Notes: generated by a model from the letters alone, not told the origin. A DNA stretch of 64,000 nucleotides from Bog-473 sp963763575 (GCA_963763575.1 CAVXPD010000018.1:62001-126000), one strand, 5' to 3'. Positions 17,165 through 26,313 are shown, numbered from the stretch's first letter. Translations and numbers: made by a program.

Positions 17165-18517
17165 ATGGCGCGAATGCCGAGCGCCCTCCTGGTCGACCTC
17201 TACGAGCTCACCATGGCGTCGAGCTACCTCCGACGAGCCATGACCGCTCCGGCCATCTTCAGCCTCTTCGTCCGGCGCCTGCCGGCCCAGCGGGGCTACC
17301 TGGTCGCCGCCGGGCTCGACGACGTGCTCGGGTTCCTCGAGGAGTTCCACTTCGACGACGTGGACCTGTCGTACCTCGCGTCGCAGGGATTCGGCGACGA
17401 CGACCTGACTGCCCTGGCTGCGTTGCGCTTCACCGGTGACGTCTGGGCCGTTGCCGAGGGGCGAGTCGTCGTGGCCGACGAGCCGCTCCTCGAGGTCACC
17501 GCGCCCCTGCCCGAGGCGCAGCTGGTCGAGACCGTCCTGCTCAACACGATCAGCTTCCACACGGCCCTGGCCTCGAAGGCGGCCCGCTGCGTGGTCGCCG
17601 CGCGGGGCCGCTTCGAGCTCGTCGACTTCTCGATGCGCCGCACCCAGGGGCTCGAGGCGGCACTGGCCGCGGCGCGGACGTCGGCCATGGTCGGGTTCGG
17701 GGGGACAAGCAACGTCGAAGCGGCCCGCCGCTACGGTCTCGTCCCTTCGGGCACCATGGCCCACTCCTACATCGAGGCTTTTACCGACGAGACGGAGGCG
17801 TTCCGCGCCTTCGCCGCCGACCATCCGACGCGTACGACGTTCCTGGTAGACACCTACGACACGCTGACCGGCGTGCGCAACGCCGTCGAGGTGATCCGAG
17901 AAGGCCACCTGGAGGACCGTGCCGCGATCCGGATCGACAGCGGTGACTTGTCGGTCCTTGCCTTCGAGGCGCGCCGGCTCCTGGACGAGGCCGGCCTCCC
18001 CGCGGTGAAGATCGTGGTGTCGGGGAGCCTCGACGAGCACGGCCTCGCCCGCCTGGTCGCTGACGGCGCCCCCGTCGACGCCGCCGGAGTCGGCACGCTC
18101 ATGGGCGTCTCGGCCGACGCGCCCTACCTCGACTCCGCCTACAAGCTCGTCTCCTACGGCGGCCGGCCCGTGGCCAAGCTCTCGACCGGCAAGGCCACCT
18201 ACCCCGGCGCGAAACAGGTCTTCCGCGGGCCCGGCTGCCGCGACGTCCTCGGCCTGCGCGACGAAGCGTCCCCGGCGGGGTCCACGCCGCTGCTCGAGCT
18301 CGTGATGGAGAAGGGCCGGCGGCGGCGTCCCCCGGATCCACTGGACGCCCAGCGGGAACGGTGTCGGCGTGACCTGTCCCCGTTGCCACCCGCCGCGCGC
18401 GCACTCGTCGACCCGGTGGCCCCGACGGTGGAGGTGAGTGCTGCGCTGGCGGAGCTGAACGACCGGTTGCGCGCCGACCTCGAGGCCCGCGAGCTCGGCC
18501 GCGGCCCGAGCCTCTGA
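17165..18517 (+). CDS. pncB: nicotinate phosphoribosyltransferase
   Basis: Converts nicotinate and PRPP to nicotinate mononucleotide in NAD salvage. The protein is 450 residues. The N-terminus LLVDLYELTMASSYLRR matches the family. It contains FSMRRTQGLEAALAAART, the conserved GFGGTSNVEAARRYG and GTMAHSYIEAF, then the phosphoribosyl-binding AIRIDSGDL, VVSGSLDEHGL and GVGTLMGVSADAP. The ATG at 17165 gives the family-like start; a TTG nine codons earlier and an ATG three codons later are alternatives, and no clear ribosome site is seen. It appears to be a single-gene unit. Confidence 0.92.
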   Translation: MARMPSALLVDLYELTMASSYLRRAMTAPAIFSLFVRRLPAQRGYLVAAGLDDVLGFLEEFHFDDVDLSYLASQGFGDDDLTALAALRFTGDVWAVAEGRVVVADEPLLEVTAPLPEAQLVETVLLNTISFHTALASKAARCVVAARGRFELVDFSMRRTQGLEAALAAARTSAMVGFGGTSNVEAARRYGLVPSGTMAHSYIEAFTDETEAFRAFAADHPTRTTFLVDTYDTLTGVRNAVEVIREGHLEDRAAIRIDSGDLSVLAFEARRLLDEAGLPAVKIVVSGSLDEHGLARLVADGAPVDAAGVGTLMGVSADAPYLDSAYKLVSYGGRPVAKLSTGKATYPGAKQVFRGPGCRDVLGLRDEASPAGSTPLLELVMEKGRRRRPPDPLDAQRERCRRDLSPLPPAARALVDPVAPTVEVSAALAELNDRLRADLEARELGRGPSL

Positions 18518-18521
18518 CCGC

Positions 18522-18540
18522 GTGACGAAATTCGCGTCAC
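18522..18540. terminator. weak hairpin after pncB
   Basis: GTGACG and CGTCAC form a 6-bp stem with the loop AAATTCG, five bases after the pncB stop. No U-tract follows, so it may be only a weak or factor-dependent terminator. Confidence 0.35.
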
Positions 18541-18612
18541 CCGAGCCCTTGAAGCGGGGCTCCCGTATGCACAACGCTGTCAGGGGACAAGGCTCTGGAC
18601 TGAGGAGGATCG

Positions 18613-19854
18613 ATGACTGACGCGTTCGTTCTCGGTGGCGTGCGGACCCCGGTCGGGCGCTACGGAGGTTCTCTCTCGGGCTTCCGCACCGACGACCTTC
18701 TCGGCCGGACGATGGTGGCCGCCTGCGAGCGGCTCAACGTGCCGTTGGAGCGGATCGAGGACATCGCCGCCGGGTGCGTGAACGTTGCCCACGAGGGCTT
18801 GGGCGACATCGCCCGGTGGGCGGCCCTCGCCGCGGGATTCCCCGACTCCGTGCCGGCGGTCACGGTCAACCGGTTCTGCGCCTCGTCGCTCACGGCAGCC
18901 ATCTCCATCGGCCACGCCGTTCGGAGCGGTGAGCTCGGCGTCGGCCTGGCCGGTGGAGTGGAGTCGATGTCGCGTTCGGGCTGGGCGATCATGAAAGGCG
19001 ACGCCCCGTTCAGCCCCCGAGGCCCGGTGTTCCTCCTCGACACGATGTGGGCGGGCGCGGGTGGCCCGCCGAACCCCAGCCTGCTCGCGCGGGACGCCTA
19101 CATCGACATGATCCGGACCGCCCAGAACGTCGCCGACAAGTACGGGCTGACGAGGGAGGAGATCGACGCCTTCGCCCTACGCTCTCAGCAGCACGCCGCC
19201 GCCGCCAGGGATTCGGGAAGGTTTGCGGCCGAAATCCACCCGGTCGAGATCCCAGCTACCCGCCGGGAACCGGCGCGGCTGTTCGAGAACGACGAGTTCA
19301 TTCGCGCTGATACGACCGCGGAACAGCTCGCGGCGTTGCCGGCGCAGCCCGGCACCACCCAGATGACCGCAGGCAACTCCTCCGGCTTGAGCGACGGGGC
19401 GAGCGCCGTCGTGATCGCGAGCGGGGAACAGGCGGACGGGCTCGGTGTCGAGCCCCTGGCGCGGATGGTGGCGTCGGCCACCTACGCCCTCGACCCCAGG
19501 TACATGGGCATCGCACCCGCCTGGGCGATCGCCACGGCGCTGCAGCGGGCCAAGGTGCCTCCCGAGGACGTCGACGTCTGGGAGGTCCACGAGGCGTTCG
19601 CCGCCCAGGCGCTGGGGGTGCTCAGGGAGCTCCCCAATCAGCTCAACGGGTTCACGGTGCCCGACGACCGCTTGAACCCGAACGGCGGCGCCGTCGCCAT
19701 CGGGCATCCGTTCGGATCGTCGGGGACTCGCTACGTCCTCACACTGTCCATCGAGCTTTCCTTGCGCCGCAAGCGCTACGGCGTCCTCGGGGTGTGCGTG
19801 GGGTCGGGTCAGGGCGTTGCCCTCGTCCTCGAGAACCCCAACGCAACGAGCTGA
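18613..19854 (+). CDS. acetyl-CoA acetyltransferase-type thiolase
   Basis: A 413-residue thiolase. The nucleophile Cys89 is in NRFCASSLTAA. The second catalytic region is GGAVAIGHPFGSSGTR, and the C-terminal Cys is in GVCVGSGQGVALVLE. GVESMSRSGW and NSSGLSDGASAVVIAS are typical family blocks. It cleaves or forms beta-ketoacyl-CoA. A GAGGA site precedes the ATG. It is not adjacent to other beta-oxidation genes, but two crotonases and a CoA-transferase occur elsewhere in the window. Synthesis versus degradation cannot be decided from sequence. Confidence 0.92.
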   Translation: MTDAFVLGGVRTPVGRYGGSLSGFRTDDLLGRTMVAACERLNVPLERIEDIAAGCVNVAHEGLGDIARWAALAAGFPDSVPAVTVNRFCASSLTAAISIGHAVRSGELGVGLAGGVESMSRSGWAIMKGDAPFSPRGPVFLLDTMWAGAGGPPNPSLLARDAYIDMIRTAQNVADKYGLTREEIDAFALRSQQHAAAARDSGRFAAEIHPVEIPATRREPARLFENDEFIRADTTAEQLAALPAQPGTTQMTAGNSSGLSDGASAVVIASGEQADGLGVEPLARMVASATYALDPRYMGIAPAWAIATALQRAKVPPEDVDVWEVHEAFAAQALGVLRELPNQLNGFTVPDDRLNPNGGAVAIGHPFGSSGTRYVLTLSIELSLRRKRYGVLGVCVGSGQGVALVLENPNATS

Positions 19855-19958
19855 ATCACCGCAGCGGTCCGGCTGAGTAACGTGACGTCGCTGGACAGGC
19901 GAGCCGTGTGCGGTAACGCAGCTCGAGGTCGGGGCGAAGAACGAGTAGGAAGGTGACG

Positions 19959-20348
19959 ATGAACGCACCGCAGAAGGAACAGTCACCGTCTCGGCTGATC
20001 GATGCGCGGATCAAGGAACTGGCCGACTGGCGGGGCGAGATGCTCTCCCGACTGCGCACCCTGATCAAGCAGGCCGACCCCGACGCGGTCGAGGAGTGGA
20101 AGTGGCGGGGGGTGCCGTGCTGGTATCACGACGGATTGATCTGCACGGGCGAGTCCTATAAGAAGGTCGTGAAGCTGACCTTCGCCAAGGGCGCCTCGTT
20201 GAAGGACCCCGCCGGCCTGTTCAACTCGAGTCTCGACGGCAACGTAAGGCGTGCCATCGACTTCTCCGAGGGCGAGAAGGTCAACGAGAAGGCGTTCAAG
20301 GCCCTCGTCCGCGCCGCCGTCGCCCTGAACACCTCGTCCAAGCGCTAG
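19959..20348 (+). CDS. DUF1801-family protein
   Basis: About 129 residues of the YdhG-like DUF1801 fold: LSRLRTLIKQADPDAVEEWK, GVPCWYHDGLICTGESYKK, LTFAKGASLKDPAGLFNSSL and a C-terminal helix. The family has no established reaction and is common near AraC-type regulators and glyoxalase-like proteins, as here. AGGAAGG precedes the ATG at 19959 by about six bases, so this start is preferred over a GTG six bases upstream. A 94-base gap separates it from the AraC gene. Confidence 0.8.
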   Translation: MNAPQKEQSPSRLIDARIKELADWRGEMLSRLRTLIKQADPDAVEEWKWRGVPCWYHDGLICTGESYKKVVKLTFAKGASLKDPAGLFNSSLDGNVRRAIDFSEGEKVNEKAFKALVRAAVALNTSSKR

Positions 20349-20442
20349 CTCGGCGGGCTCCCGCAACAAGCGAGACGGCCAGCGTGACACCGAATTGAAC
20401 GCCTGGAACACCGTCGTCGTGGCCGACGGGCACAATGGACGG

Positions 20443-20901
20443 ATGGGCGTCGACCTCGAAGAGCTACGTCGGTTGCGGCGGGCCCGCGACCAGATGGACC
20501 GCGAGTACGCCCAACCGCTCGACGTGGCGGCGCTGGCCCGCACGGCGCTGATGTCGCCGGCTCACTTCAGCCGCCGCTTCCGCGAGGTGTACTCGGAGAC
20601 GCCGTACTCCTATCTCATGACGCGGCGCGTCGAGCGGGCAAAGGCGCTGCTGCGCCGGGGCGACCTGAGCGTGACCGATGTCTGTTTCACCGTCGGCTGG
20701 TCGAGCCTCGGCTCCTTCTCCGCCCGGTTTACCGAGCTGGTCGGAGAGTCGCCGTCGGAGTACCGCGCCCGTAACCACGGAGAGATCCCTGCCCTGTCCT
20801 CCTGCCACTCCATGATCGTGACCCGGCCGCGCAAGAGCGGGAGCCCGCGGCGCACCGAGGAAAGCAGTTTCGAAGAAGCATCGGCACCGGCCTCGGTTTA
20901 A
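20443..20901 (+). CDS. AraC-type HTH regulator, DNA-binding domain only
   Basis: A 152-residue protein made almost entirely of the two-helix-turn-helix AraC domain. Examples are LDVAALARTALMSPAHFSRR, ETPYSYLMTRRVERAKALLR and CFTVGWSSLGSFSARFTELV. There is no N-terminal ligand-binding domain. It starts ten bases before a VOC gene, an arrangement often seen for a regulator and its target. The C-terminal 40 residues are polar and unconserved. Ligand sensing is therefore unexplained, and it may respond indirectly. Confidence 0.85.
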   Translation: MGVDLEELRRLRRARDQMDREYAQPLDVAALARTALMSPAHFSRRFREVYSETPYSYLMTRRVERAKALLRRGDLSVTDVCFTVGWSSLGSFSARFTELVGESPSEYRARNHGEIPALSSCHSMIVTRPRKSGSPRRTEESSFEEASAPASV

Positions 20902-20911
20902 CGTCGAGGCC

Positions 20912-21317
20912 ATGAAGCCTTCCATCAGCCAAATCACCATTCTCGTCGACGACCCCGACGCCGCGCTCGGCGTTCTACCGGGACACCCTCGGTCTCACGG
21001 TGCAAAAGGAGGTCGCCCAGGGCGGCTACCGCTGGATCACGCTGGTCAGCGAGAGCCAGCCCGATATCGGGATCGTGCTGATGCAACCGCATGCGGGCCG
21101 GTCGCAAGAGGACGGGGACGCCGTCGCCGCTCTGCTGGCGAAGGGTGAGTTCAACCCGATCCACCTCAGCCTCGACGATCTCGACGGCTCGTTCGACAAG
21201 ATCGCCAACGCGCCCGGGGTCGAGGTGCTGCAGGAGCCCGCCGACCAGTTCTGGGGTGTGCGCGACGCCGCCGTGCGCGATCCCGCCGGCAACATGATCC
21301 GCATCGAGCAACGCTAG
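20912..21317 (+). pseudogene. VOC/glyoxalase-like protein, broken by +1 frameshift
   Basis: The first frame opens MKPSISQITILVDDPDAAL. The rest, AFYRDTLGLTVQKEVAQGGY through PADQFWGVRDAAVRDPAGNM, lies one frame over. One extra G at about 20969 restores a continuous 134-residue VOC protein with the paired beta-alpha-beta modules. The family binds a metal and acts on small electrophiles or confers drug resistance. The preceding AraC gene is its likely regulator. Error versus real mutation is unresolved. Confidence 0.75.
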
Positions 21318-21362
21318 GGCGGAGTTCCAGATCTCGCGATCGCCCGGCGGCCTCCGTCGCCG

Positions 21363-21980
21363 CTAGGAGGATCCCGAAGACGGGTGGTCACCCTGGCGCA
21401 CCGCCTCGGTTACGAGCCCGATGGCCCACGTGAGCACCTCCGCCGCCCGTGCCCGGTCGAGTTGCCAGTCCGCCACCAGCCGCTCGTAGGCCCCGACGCT
21501 CCAAAGGACGTCGAAGAGCGCGGCGACGGCCGCGGCGTCCTCGGCGGGCCAGTCGGTGGTCCAGGGCGCCAGTGCGTCGTGGAGCGCCTCGCGCTGGCGG
21601 AGGCTCGCTTCGGTGAGCGTCGGCTCCAGGGGAGGCTTCGGCTCGAATTGGAACGAGGAGACCTGCGTGAAGATGCCCCGGGCCACGGCGGCGATGTCCC
21701 CGAGCCCCAGGCCCGACAGCTCGATGCCCGCCTCTTCCTCCATGTGCCGCATCACCGCGTCGCGCAGCCCGCGTTCGTTGGAGAAGTAGCGATAGACGGT
21801 GCGCTCGTTCACGCCGGCCTGTTCCGCCACGGCGCGGATGGTCAGGGAGCGCCAGTTCCGAATCGTTGAGCCCCGGAGCAGCGCGCACGCCGCCTCGATG
21901 ATCCCGTCCCGAGTCGACGCGGCCTGCGCCCGCCGCAGCGGACTGTCGTAGGGACGGGCCGCCCGCGGCGTGACCGTCAC
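21363..21980 (-). CDS. TetR-family regulator
   Basis: A 205-residue TetR protein. The N-terminal HTH is at about 18-65 (RDGIIEAACALLRGS, then SLTIRAVAEQAGVNERTVYR and YFSNERGLRDAVM), and an all-helical ligand domain follows. The GTG start overlaps the P450 stop (GTGA), so regulator and enzyme are translationally coupled. A perfect 24-bp inverted repeat lies upstream of the P450. Autoregulation of the P450-tetR pair, relieved by the P450's substrate or a metabolite, is the natural inference. Confidence 0.88.
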   Translation of the reverse strand: MTVTPRAARPYDSPLRRAQAASTRDGIIEAACALLRGSTIRNWRSLTIRAVAEQAGVNERTVYRYFSNERGLRDAVMRHMEEEAGIELSGLGLGDIAAVARGIFTQVSSFQFEPKPPLEPTLTEASLRQREALHDALAPWTTDWPAEDAAAVAALFDVLWSVGAYERLVADWQLDRARAAEVLTWAIGLVTEAVRQGDHPSSGSS

Positions 21981-23170
21981 CTGATCACGACGGGGAGCTT
22001 CTCCCACCCGCGCACGGTGGAGGTGGGGGAGATGTTGGCTCCGGCGAGGTCCACGTCCCAATCCGGGAACCGCTCCAGCCACTCCTCCAGGACGATCCGT
22101 CCCTCGAGCCGGGCCAGCGCAGCGCCGAGGCAGAGGTGGATGCCGTTGCCGAAGGTCAGCGTCCGTCCGACCTCACGGTGGATGTCGAAGCGGTCTCCCG
22201 CGGGGTAGCGGCGGTCGTCCCGGTTGGCCGAGCCCAACAGGAAGATCACGATGCTCCCCTCGGGCACCGTCTGGCCTTGCACGTCCACGTCGGCCGCGAC
22301 GTAGCGGGCGACGTGGTGCGCCGCAGGCTCGAAGCGCAGGATCTCCTCGATCGCGTTCGGGATGAGGGACCGGTCCGCCACGAGCTCACGCCGCTGGTCC
22401 GGATGCTCGGCCAGCACCTTGGCCGTCCATCCGATGAGGCGGTTCGTGGTCTCGTTGCCCGCTCCCGCGATCACCTCGAGATACGTGAGCAGCTCCTGCC
22501 GGCCCAATTGGCGCGTGGTCTCGTTCTCGTCCACGAACTCGGCCTGGAGGAGATCGGTCATCAGGTCGTCCGCGGGGTGCTCGGCGCGCCACTCGATGAA
22601 GTCGGCGAAGAGGTCCCCGGTCATCACGCCCTCGACCGCGACGTTCATAGGCTTCCCGGCCTCGGTGCGCAGGCTGGCGTCGGCGTGATCGCGGATCGCC
22701 TCCTGGTCGGTCTCGGGGATGCCGAGCAGCATGCTGATCGTCTTCATCGGCACCTGCGCCCCCAACTCGGCGATGATGTCGAAGCGGTCCCGTCCCACCA
22801 GCGGGTCGAGGCACTGCGCGCAGTAGGCCCGCACCTTGTCCTCGAGCTCCGCCACGGCCCGCGGCGAGAAGACGCGGGACATGAGGCGGCGGTGGATGGT
22901 GTGCGCCGGCGGGTCTTCGAAGATGAACACACCGGGCGGGAGCTCGATGTTCGCCCGGATGAGCTCGAGGATCCCACCCCGGCCCGAGATGAAGGTCGCC
23001 GCGTTGAGCAGGCCGCGCTCGACGTCCTCGTAGCGGCTGAGCGCATAGAAGTCGTGGGGCTCGTTGTAGTAGAGCGGGGATTCCTCCCGCATGCGCCGGT
23101 AGAGCGGATACGGATCGGCGACGATGTCGACGTCGTAGGGGTCGTAGTAGACGTCAGTGGTTGTCGGCAC
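21977..23170 (-). CDS. cytochrome P450 (first of two)
   Basis: A 397-residue soluble bacterial P450. The oxygen-binding helix I motif is AGAGNETT, the ExxR is in EEILRFEP, and the haem ligand Cys347 is in FGNGIHLCLGAALARLEG. The acid-alcohol pair before helix I is typical, so hydroxylase activity is expected. The GTG start has GGGAGG six bases upstream. It has its own promoter region with an inverted repeat and no ferredoxin next to it; the ferredoxin at 28603 may serve it. The tetR gene follows with a 4-base overlap. Confidence 0.93.
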   Translation of the reverse strand: MPTTTDVYYDPYDVDIVADPYPLYRRMREESPLYYNEPHDFYALSRYEDVERGLLNAATFISGRGGILELIRANIELPPGVFIFEDPPAHTIHRRLMSRVFSPRAVAELEDKVRAYCAQCLDPLVGRDRFDIIAELGAQVPMKTISMLLGIPETDQEAIRDHADASLRTEAGKPMNVAVEGVMTGDLFADFIEWRAEHPADDLMTDLLQAEFVDENETTRQLGRQELLTYLEVIAGAGNETTNRLIGWTAKVLAEHPDQRRELVADRSLIPNAIEEILRFEPAAHHVARYVAADVDVQGQTVPEGSIVIFLLGSANRDDRRYPAGDRFDIHREVGRTLTFGNGIHLCLGAALARLEGRIVLEEWLERFPDWDVDLAGANISPTSTVRGWEKLPVVIR

Positions 23171-23186
23171 GCCCGGCCTCCCTCAA

Positions 23187-23210
23187 TTGATGTCGGGAGT
23201 CTGACATCAA
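23187..23210. promoter_or_regulatory. TetR-type operator upstream of the P450-tetR pair
   Basis: A perfect inverted repeat, TTGATGTC-(8 nt)-GACATCAA, ends 17 bases before the P450 start codon (minus strand). On that strand it begins with the -35-like TTGATG, so a bound repressor would block the promoter. The 24-bp length fits a TetR dimer. Binding by the neighbouring TetR is inferred. Confidence 0.6.
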
Positions 23211-23300
23211 AATGGGAGGGCGATCAAACGTTTCGGGCAGACGTTTCGGAGGCCTCCCGGCCACCGGCCTCGTCGGCCCGCCGGACCCCGGACCGAGGCC

Positions 23301-24131
23301 TCACGACGCGGCCAACCCGGGAAGGAGGTCCCGCGCGAACGCCTCCACCTGGGCGTCCCCCGTCTCCGGCCATCCGCAGACCAGGTAGCCGTAGCCCGCG
23401 TCGCGCCACTTCTCCGCCCGCCGTCGTGCCACCTCCAGGTCGTCGAGGGAGAGCGACCCGGCACGCAGGATGGACGAGGGGTCCCGGCCTCCCTGCTCGG
23501 CCAGTTCGCTCAGCCGGTCGTTGGCCTCCCGCAGGGAATTGGGCGAGCCGAAGGCGTGCCACACGTCGGCGAAACGAGCGGCCAGGGGGAGCGTCCGGCG
23601 CGGACCCGTTCCGCCGATCCAGATCGGGGGGTGCGGCAACTGGACCGGGCGTGGCTGCATCCTCGCGTCGTGCAGCGAGATCCTCCGTCCCTCGTACGAC
23701 ACGGTCTCGCCGGTGAAGAGGCGCGTCAGGATCTCGAGCTCGTCCTCCAGGAGGTCGAAACGCTCGGCCGTCGGGGGGAACGGGATGCCGAGCTCGCGGT
23801 GTTCCTGTTCGAACCAGGCGGCGCCGAGGGCGAGCTCGAGGCGCCCGTGCGACGCGTGGTCGACCGTGACCGCCTGTGCCGCCAGGACGGACGGGTGCCG
23901 GTAGGTCACCCCGGTGACCAGGAGGCCCAGGCGGACGCGCGACGTGACGCCGGCGAGCGCCGCCAGCGTCGTCATCCCCTCGAAGGTCTCGCCCGGCCCC
24001 TCGCCGTACATCGGCTCGAAGTGGTCGAAGCCCCAGACGCCGTCGAAGCCGAGCTCCTCCGCCAAACGGACGCGCCGGACCAGCTCGTCCCAGGGCATGC
24101 GTTGCTGCGCGACGTCGAGTCCGAATCGCAT
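23301..24131 (-). CDS. LLM-class flavin/F420-dependent oxidoreductase
   Basis: A 276-residue luciferase-like TIM barrel: MRFGLDVAQQRMPWDELVRR, LGFDGVWGFDHFEPMY, VRLGLLVTGVTYRHPSVLAA, LALGAAWFEQEHRELGIPFP and PIWIGGTGPRRTLPLAARFA. The last block is characteristic of the F420-associated subgroup. It lies 11 bases after the Rieske oxygenase gene in the same direction, so it probably acts in the same pathway, reducing or oxidising a ring intermediate. F420 rather than FMN use is inferred from the subgroup. Confidence 0.88.
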   Translation of the reverse strand: MRFGLDVAQQRMPWDELVRRVRLAEELGFDGVWGFDHFEPMYGEGPGETFEGMTTLAALAGVTSRVRLGLLVTGVTYRHPSVLAAQAVTVDHASHGRLELALGAAWFEQEHRELGIPFPPTAERFDLLEDELEILTRLFTGETVSYEGRRISLHDARMQPRPVQLPHPPIWIGGTGPRRTLPLAARFADVWHAFGSPNSLREANDRLSELAEQGGRDPSSILRAGSLSLDDLEVARRRAEKWRDAGYGYLVCGWPETGDAQVEAFARDLLPGLAAS

Positions 24132-24142
24132 GGTGTTCGCTC

Positions 24143-25507
24143 TCAGAGCTCGAGATCGGCGATCGGCTGCTCGAGCGGGTTCACGTTGATGTGGCGCAAC
24201 GACGGGAGCAGCGTGTCGTGTGGCAGGCCGGCGAGGAAGCCGTCGATCACTCGCTGGTAGTTCGAGATGTGACCCTCGTTCTTCTCCGAGAGCCGCATGT
24301 ACTCGAAGCTCCGGGCGTGCAGTCCACGCTGCTGCCGCGGGATGTTCGAGAAGTCCTGGGCCGGGATGCGCGGCCAGCGAGAGTCGTCGAACTCCCACAC
24401 CTCGGGGACCGGCGGCGTCTTCGGCTCTTCGCCCGCCGGATAGCGCGTCAACGACCAGATCTCCATCAGGGTCTCCTCTGGTCCGAGCGGCCGGAATCGG
24501 TAGGACGAGGCGCTGCTGTACATCGGAAGAACGAAGTAATGAGGGAACCCGTAGTACATCGTCTCGTTGATGCCCCGGTCCTGCAGCTCGTTCAGGTCGG
24601 GGATGTCGGACCCCCGCGCCCGGTGGGTGCCCGTCACGGCTTCGTTCAGCCGGCGCTCCCATGCGGTGCGGGCGGAGGTGTAGTCCGCCGGTAGCTCCAC
24701 GGCCGCCAATCCCTCTGCGATCTCGACGTCGTGGGCGTGCACCATGCCCGCCATGCCCTCGCTCATCACCCGCAGGTATTGCAGCTCGGCCTCGACGAAG
24801 GCCTGGGGATCGAAGTCGGCCGGGTCTCGGGTGGGGATGCGGCCCGGGAGCCGGAGTTGAGGATGCGCCTGGAGCACGTGGTACTGCTCCACGAAGGCCT
24901 CCTCGGCGATCTTCCAGTTGGCCGGGAGCCGGCAGGCGAACCACCACTCCGCGCGGAGCGACTCCACCTTCCAGGCGTCGAGGACACTGGCCGCAGGTTC
25001 GAGGTATTGGCGAAGGGGCGGCGCCGTCTCGTCGAGGTTGATCCAGGCGCAACCGCCCCAGACCTCGCAGCGCACGGGCGTGAGATCGAGTTCGCCGGCC
25101 GGCTGGAGGTTGTGCTCCGAGAACGCACTGGCCTGGGTGACCTTGGTGTTCTTGCCGTCTGTCGCGTAGCACCAGCCGTGGAACGGGCACACGAAGCCGC
25201 CGCGGCGCGACCCTCGGCCCTGCGCGATCCGGACTCCCCGGTGGCGGCACGTGTTGTGAAAGGCGCGCACGCCGTCCTCGGTGCGCACCACGAGCACCGA
25301 CTGGTCGAGGATCTGGTACTCGGCGAAGTCGCCCAGCAGGGGGATCTCCTCGAGCCGGCAGGCCATCTGCCACACCCGCGGCCACAGGAGCTCCGCCTCC
25401 ATGGCGTAGAAGTCGGGGTCGTAGTAGCGCTCCTTACGCACCCGATCCACCACGTCGATGGCGTAGGGGACCGGAAGCGCCGACCACTTGTGCTCGACCA
25501 CCGTCAT
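24143..25507 (-). CDS. Rieske ring-hydroxylating oxygenase, alpha subunit
   Basis: A 454-residue oxygenase alpha subunit. The Rieske [2Fe-2S] ligands are Cys87 and His89 in NTCRHRG and Cys107 and His110 in VCPFHGW. The catalytic mononuclear iron ligands include His210 and His215 in EEAFVEQYHVLQAHPQL. No beta subunit, ferredoxin reductase or dedicated ferredoxin is adjacent, so electrons must come from elsewhere. The ATG at 25507 gives the conserved N-terminus; upstream in-frame sequence lacks family similarity. It is in an operon between the class II aldolase and the LLM gene. Confidence 0.92.
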   Translation of the reverse strand: MTVVEHKWSALPVPYAIDVVDRVRKERYYDPDFYAMEAELLWPRVWQMACRLEEIPLLGDFAEYQILDQSVLVVRTEDGVRAFHNTCRHRGVRIAQGRGSRRGGFVCPFHGWCYATDGKNTKVTQASAFSEHNLQPAGELDLTPVRCEVWGGCAWINLDETAPPLRQYLEPAASVLDAWKVESLRAEWWFACRLPANWKIAEEAFVEQYHVLQAHPQLRLPGRIPTRDPADFDPQAFVEAELQYLRVMSEGMAGMVHAHDVEIAEGLAAVELPADYTSARTAWERRLNEAVTGTHRARGSDIPDLNELQDRGINETMYYGFPHYFVLPMYSSASSYRFRPLGPEETLMEIWSLTRYPAGEEPKTPPVPEVWEFDDSRWPRIPAQDFSNIPRQQRGLHARSFEYMRLSEKNEGHISNYQRVIDGFLAGLPHDTLLPSLRHINVNPLEQPIADLEL

Positions 25508-25545
25508 CTCGTCGTTGCTCCGGGCATGCGTGCGACCGCTTCGCC

Positions 25546-26313
25546 CTACTCGTCGAGGAGGTCCGGCTCCTCCGCCACGATCTGGTCGTAGAGCGGCTGG
25601 AATTGCATCCAGCCCGTACGGTGTCCACCGGTCTGGCCGGCGGTCAATTGCGCCACCTCGGCGCGGATCGGCACGGGTGTCCCGGCTGCTTCGGAAAGCA
25701 GCTGGGCCTGGCAGGTGCGCTCCATCGTGATGAACCACCACGCCGCCTCGTCCACCGAGCGCCCCACGGTCAGCAGGCCGTGGTTCGCGAGGATTGCCGC
25801 CTTGCAGGAGCCGAGCGCGTGGGCGATCCGCTTGCCCTCCTCGACGTCGAGGACGGCGCCGTTGTAGTCGTCGAACAAAGCGTGGTCCTCGTAGAAGGCG
25901 CAGGCGTCCTGGGTCAGCGGGTCGAGGGGTCGGTGCAGCGCGGACCAGGCCTTGCCGTGCACGGAGTGCGCGTGGGCGGCCGAGACGACGTCGGGTCGGG
26001 CGGCGTGGATCTGCGAATGGATGACGAACGCCGCCAGGTTCAGTGGCCAGCTGCCCTCGACCACCTCCCCCTTGTCGTTGACGAGCATCAGATCCCTCAC
26101 GCGGACCTGCCGGAAGCTCATGCCGAGCGGGTTCAGCCAGAAGTGGTCGAGCAGCTCGGGATCACGGGCGGTGATGTGTCCGGCGGTGCCCTCGCCGAAG
26201 CCGAGACGCCCGAACACGCGGAAGGCCGCCGCCAGCCGCTGTTTGCGGTACCGGCGTTCCTCGGTCACGTCACTGAAGTGGGGAAAGCTGTGGGGAAGGC
26301 GATCCGAGTGCAC
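25546..26313 (-). CDS. class II aldolase/adducin-family protein
   Basis: About 255 residues of the zinc-dependent class II aldolase fold: FGRLGFGEGTAGHITARDPE, the zinc-binding AAHAHSVHGKAWSAL, LANHGLLTVGRSVDEAAWWF and TCQAQLL. Relatives cleave sugar phosphates or act as dehydratase/decarboxylase-like enzymes in catabolic clusters. The start is uncertain. GTG at 26313 excludes a low-similarity 36-residue leader that would begin at ATG 26421. It is the first gene of the leftward Rieske-LLM run and is divergent from the SDR. Confidence 0.85.
   Translation of the reverse strand: MHSDRLPHSFPHFSDVTEERRYRKQRLAAAFRVFGRLGFGEGTAGHITARDPELLDHFWLNPLGMSFRQVRVRDLMLVNDKGEVVEGSWPLNLAAFVIHSQIHAARPDVVSAAHAHSVHGKAWSALHRPLDPLTQDACAFYEDHALFDDYNGAVLDVEEGKRIAHALGSCKAAILANHGLLTVGRSVDEAAWWFITMERTCQAQLLSEAAGTPVPIRAEVAQLTAGQTGGHRTGWMQFQPLYDQIVAEEPDLLDE

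Noticed and set aside
16901..18574. Leftward open frame of 557 codons opposite pncB and the YCII gene
   Set aside because: It spans two confident genes on the other strand, shows no conserved motif, and arises from high GC at third positions.
22136..23716. Rightward open frame opposite the P450 and LLM genes
   Set aside because: Antisense artefact of high-GC coding DNA; both opposite genes have full domain signatures.
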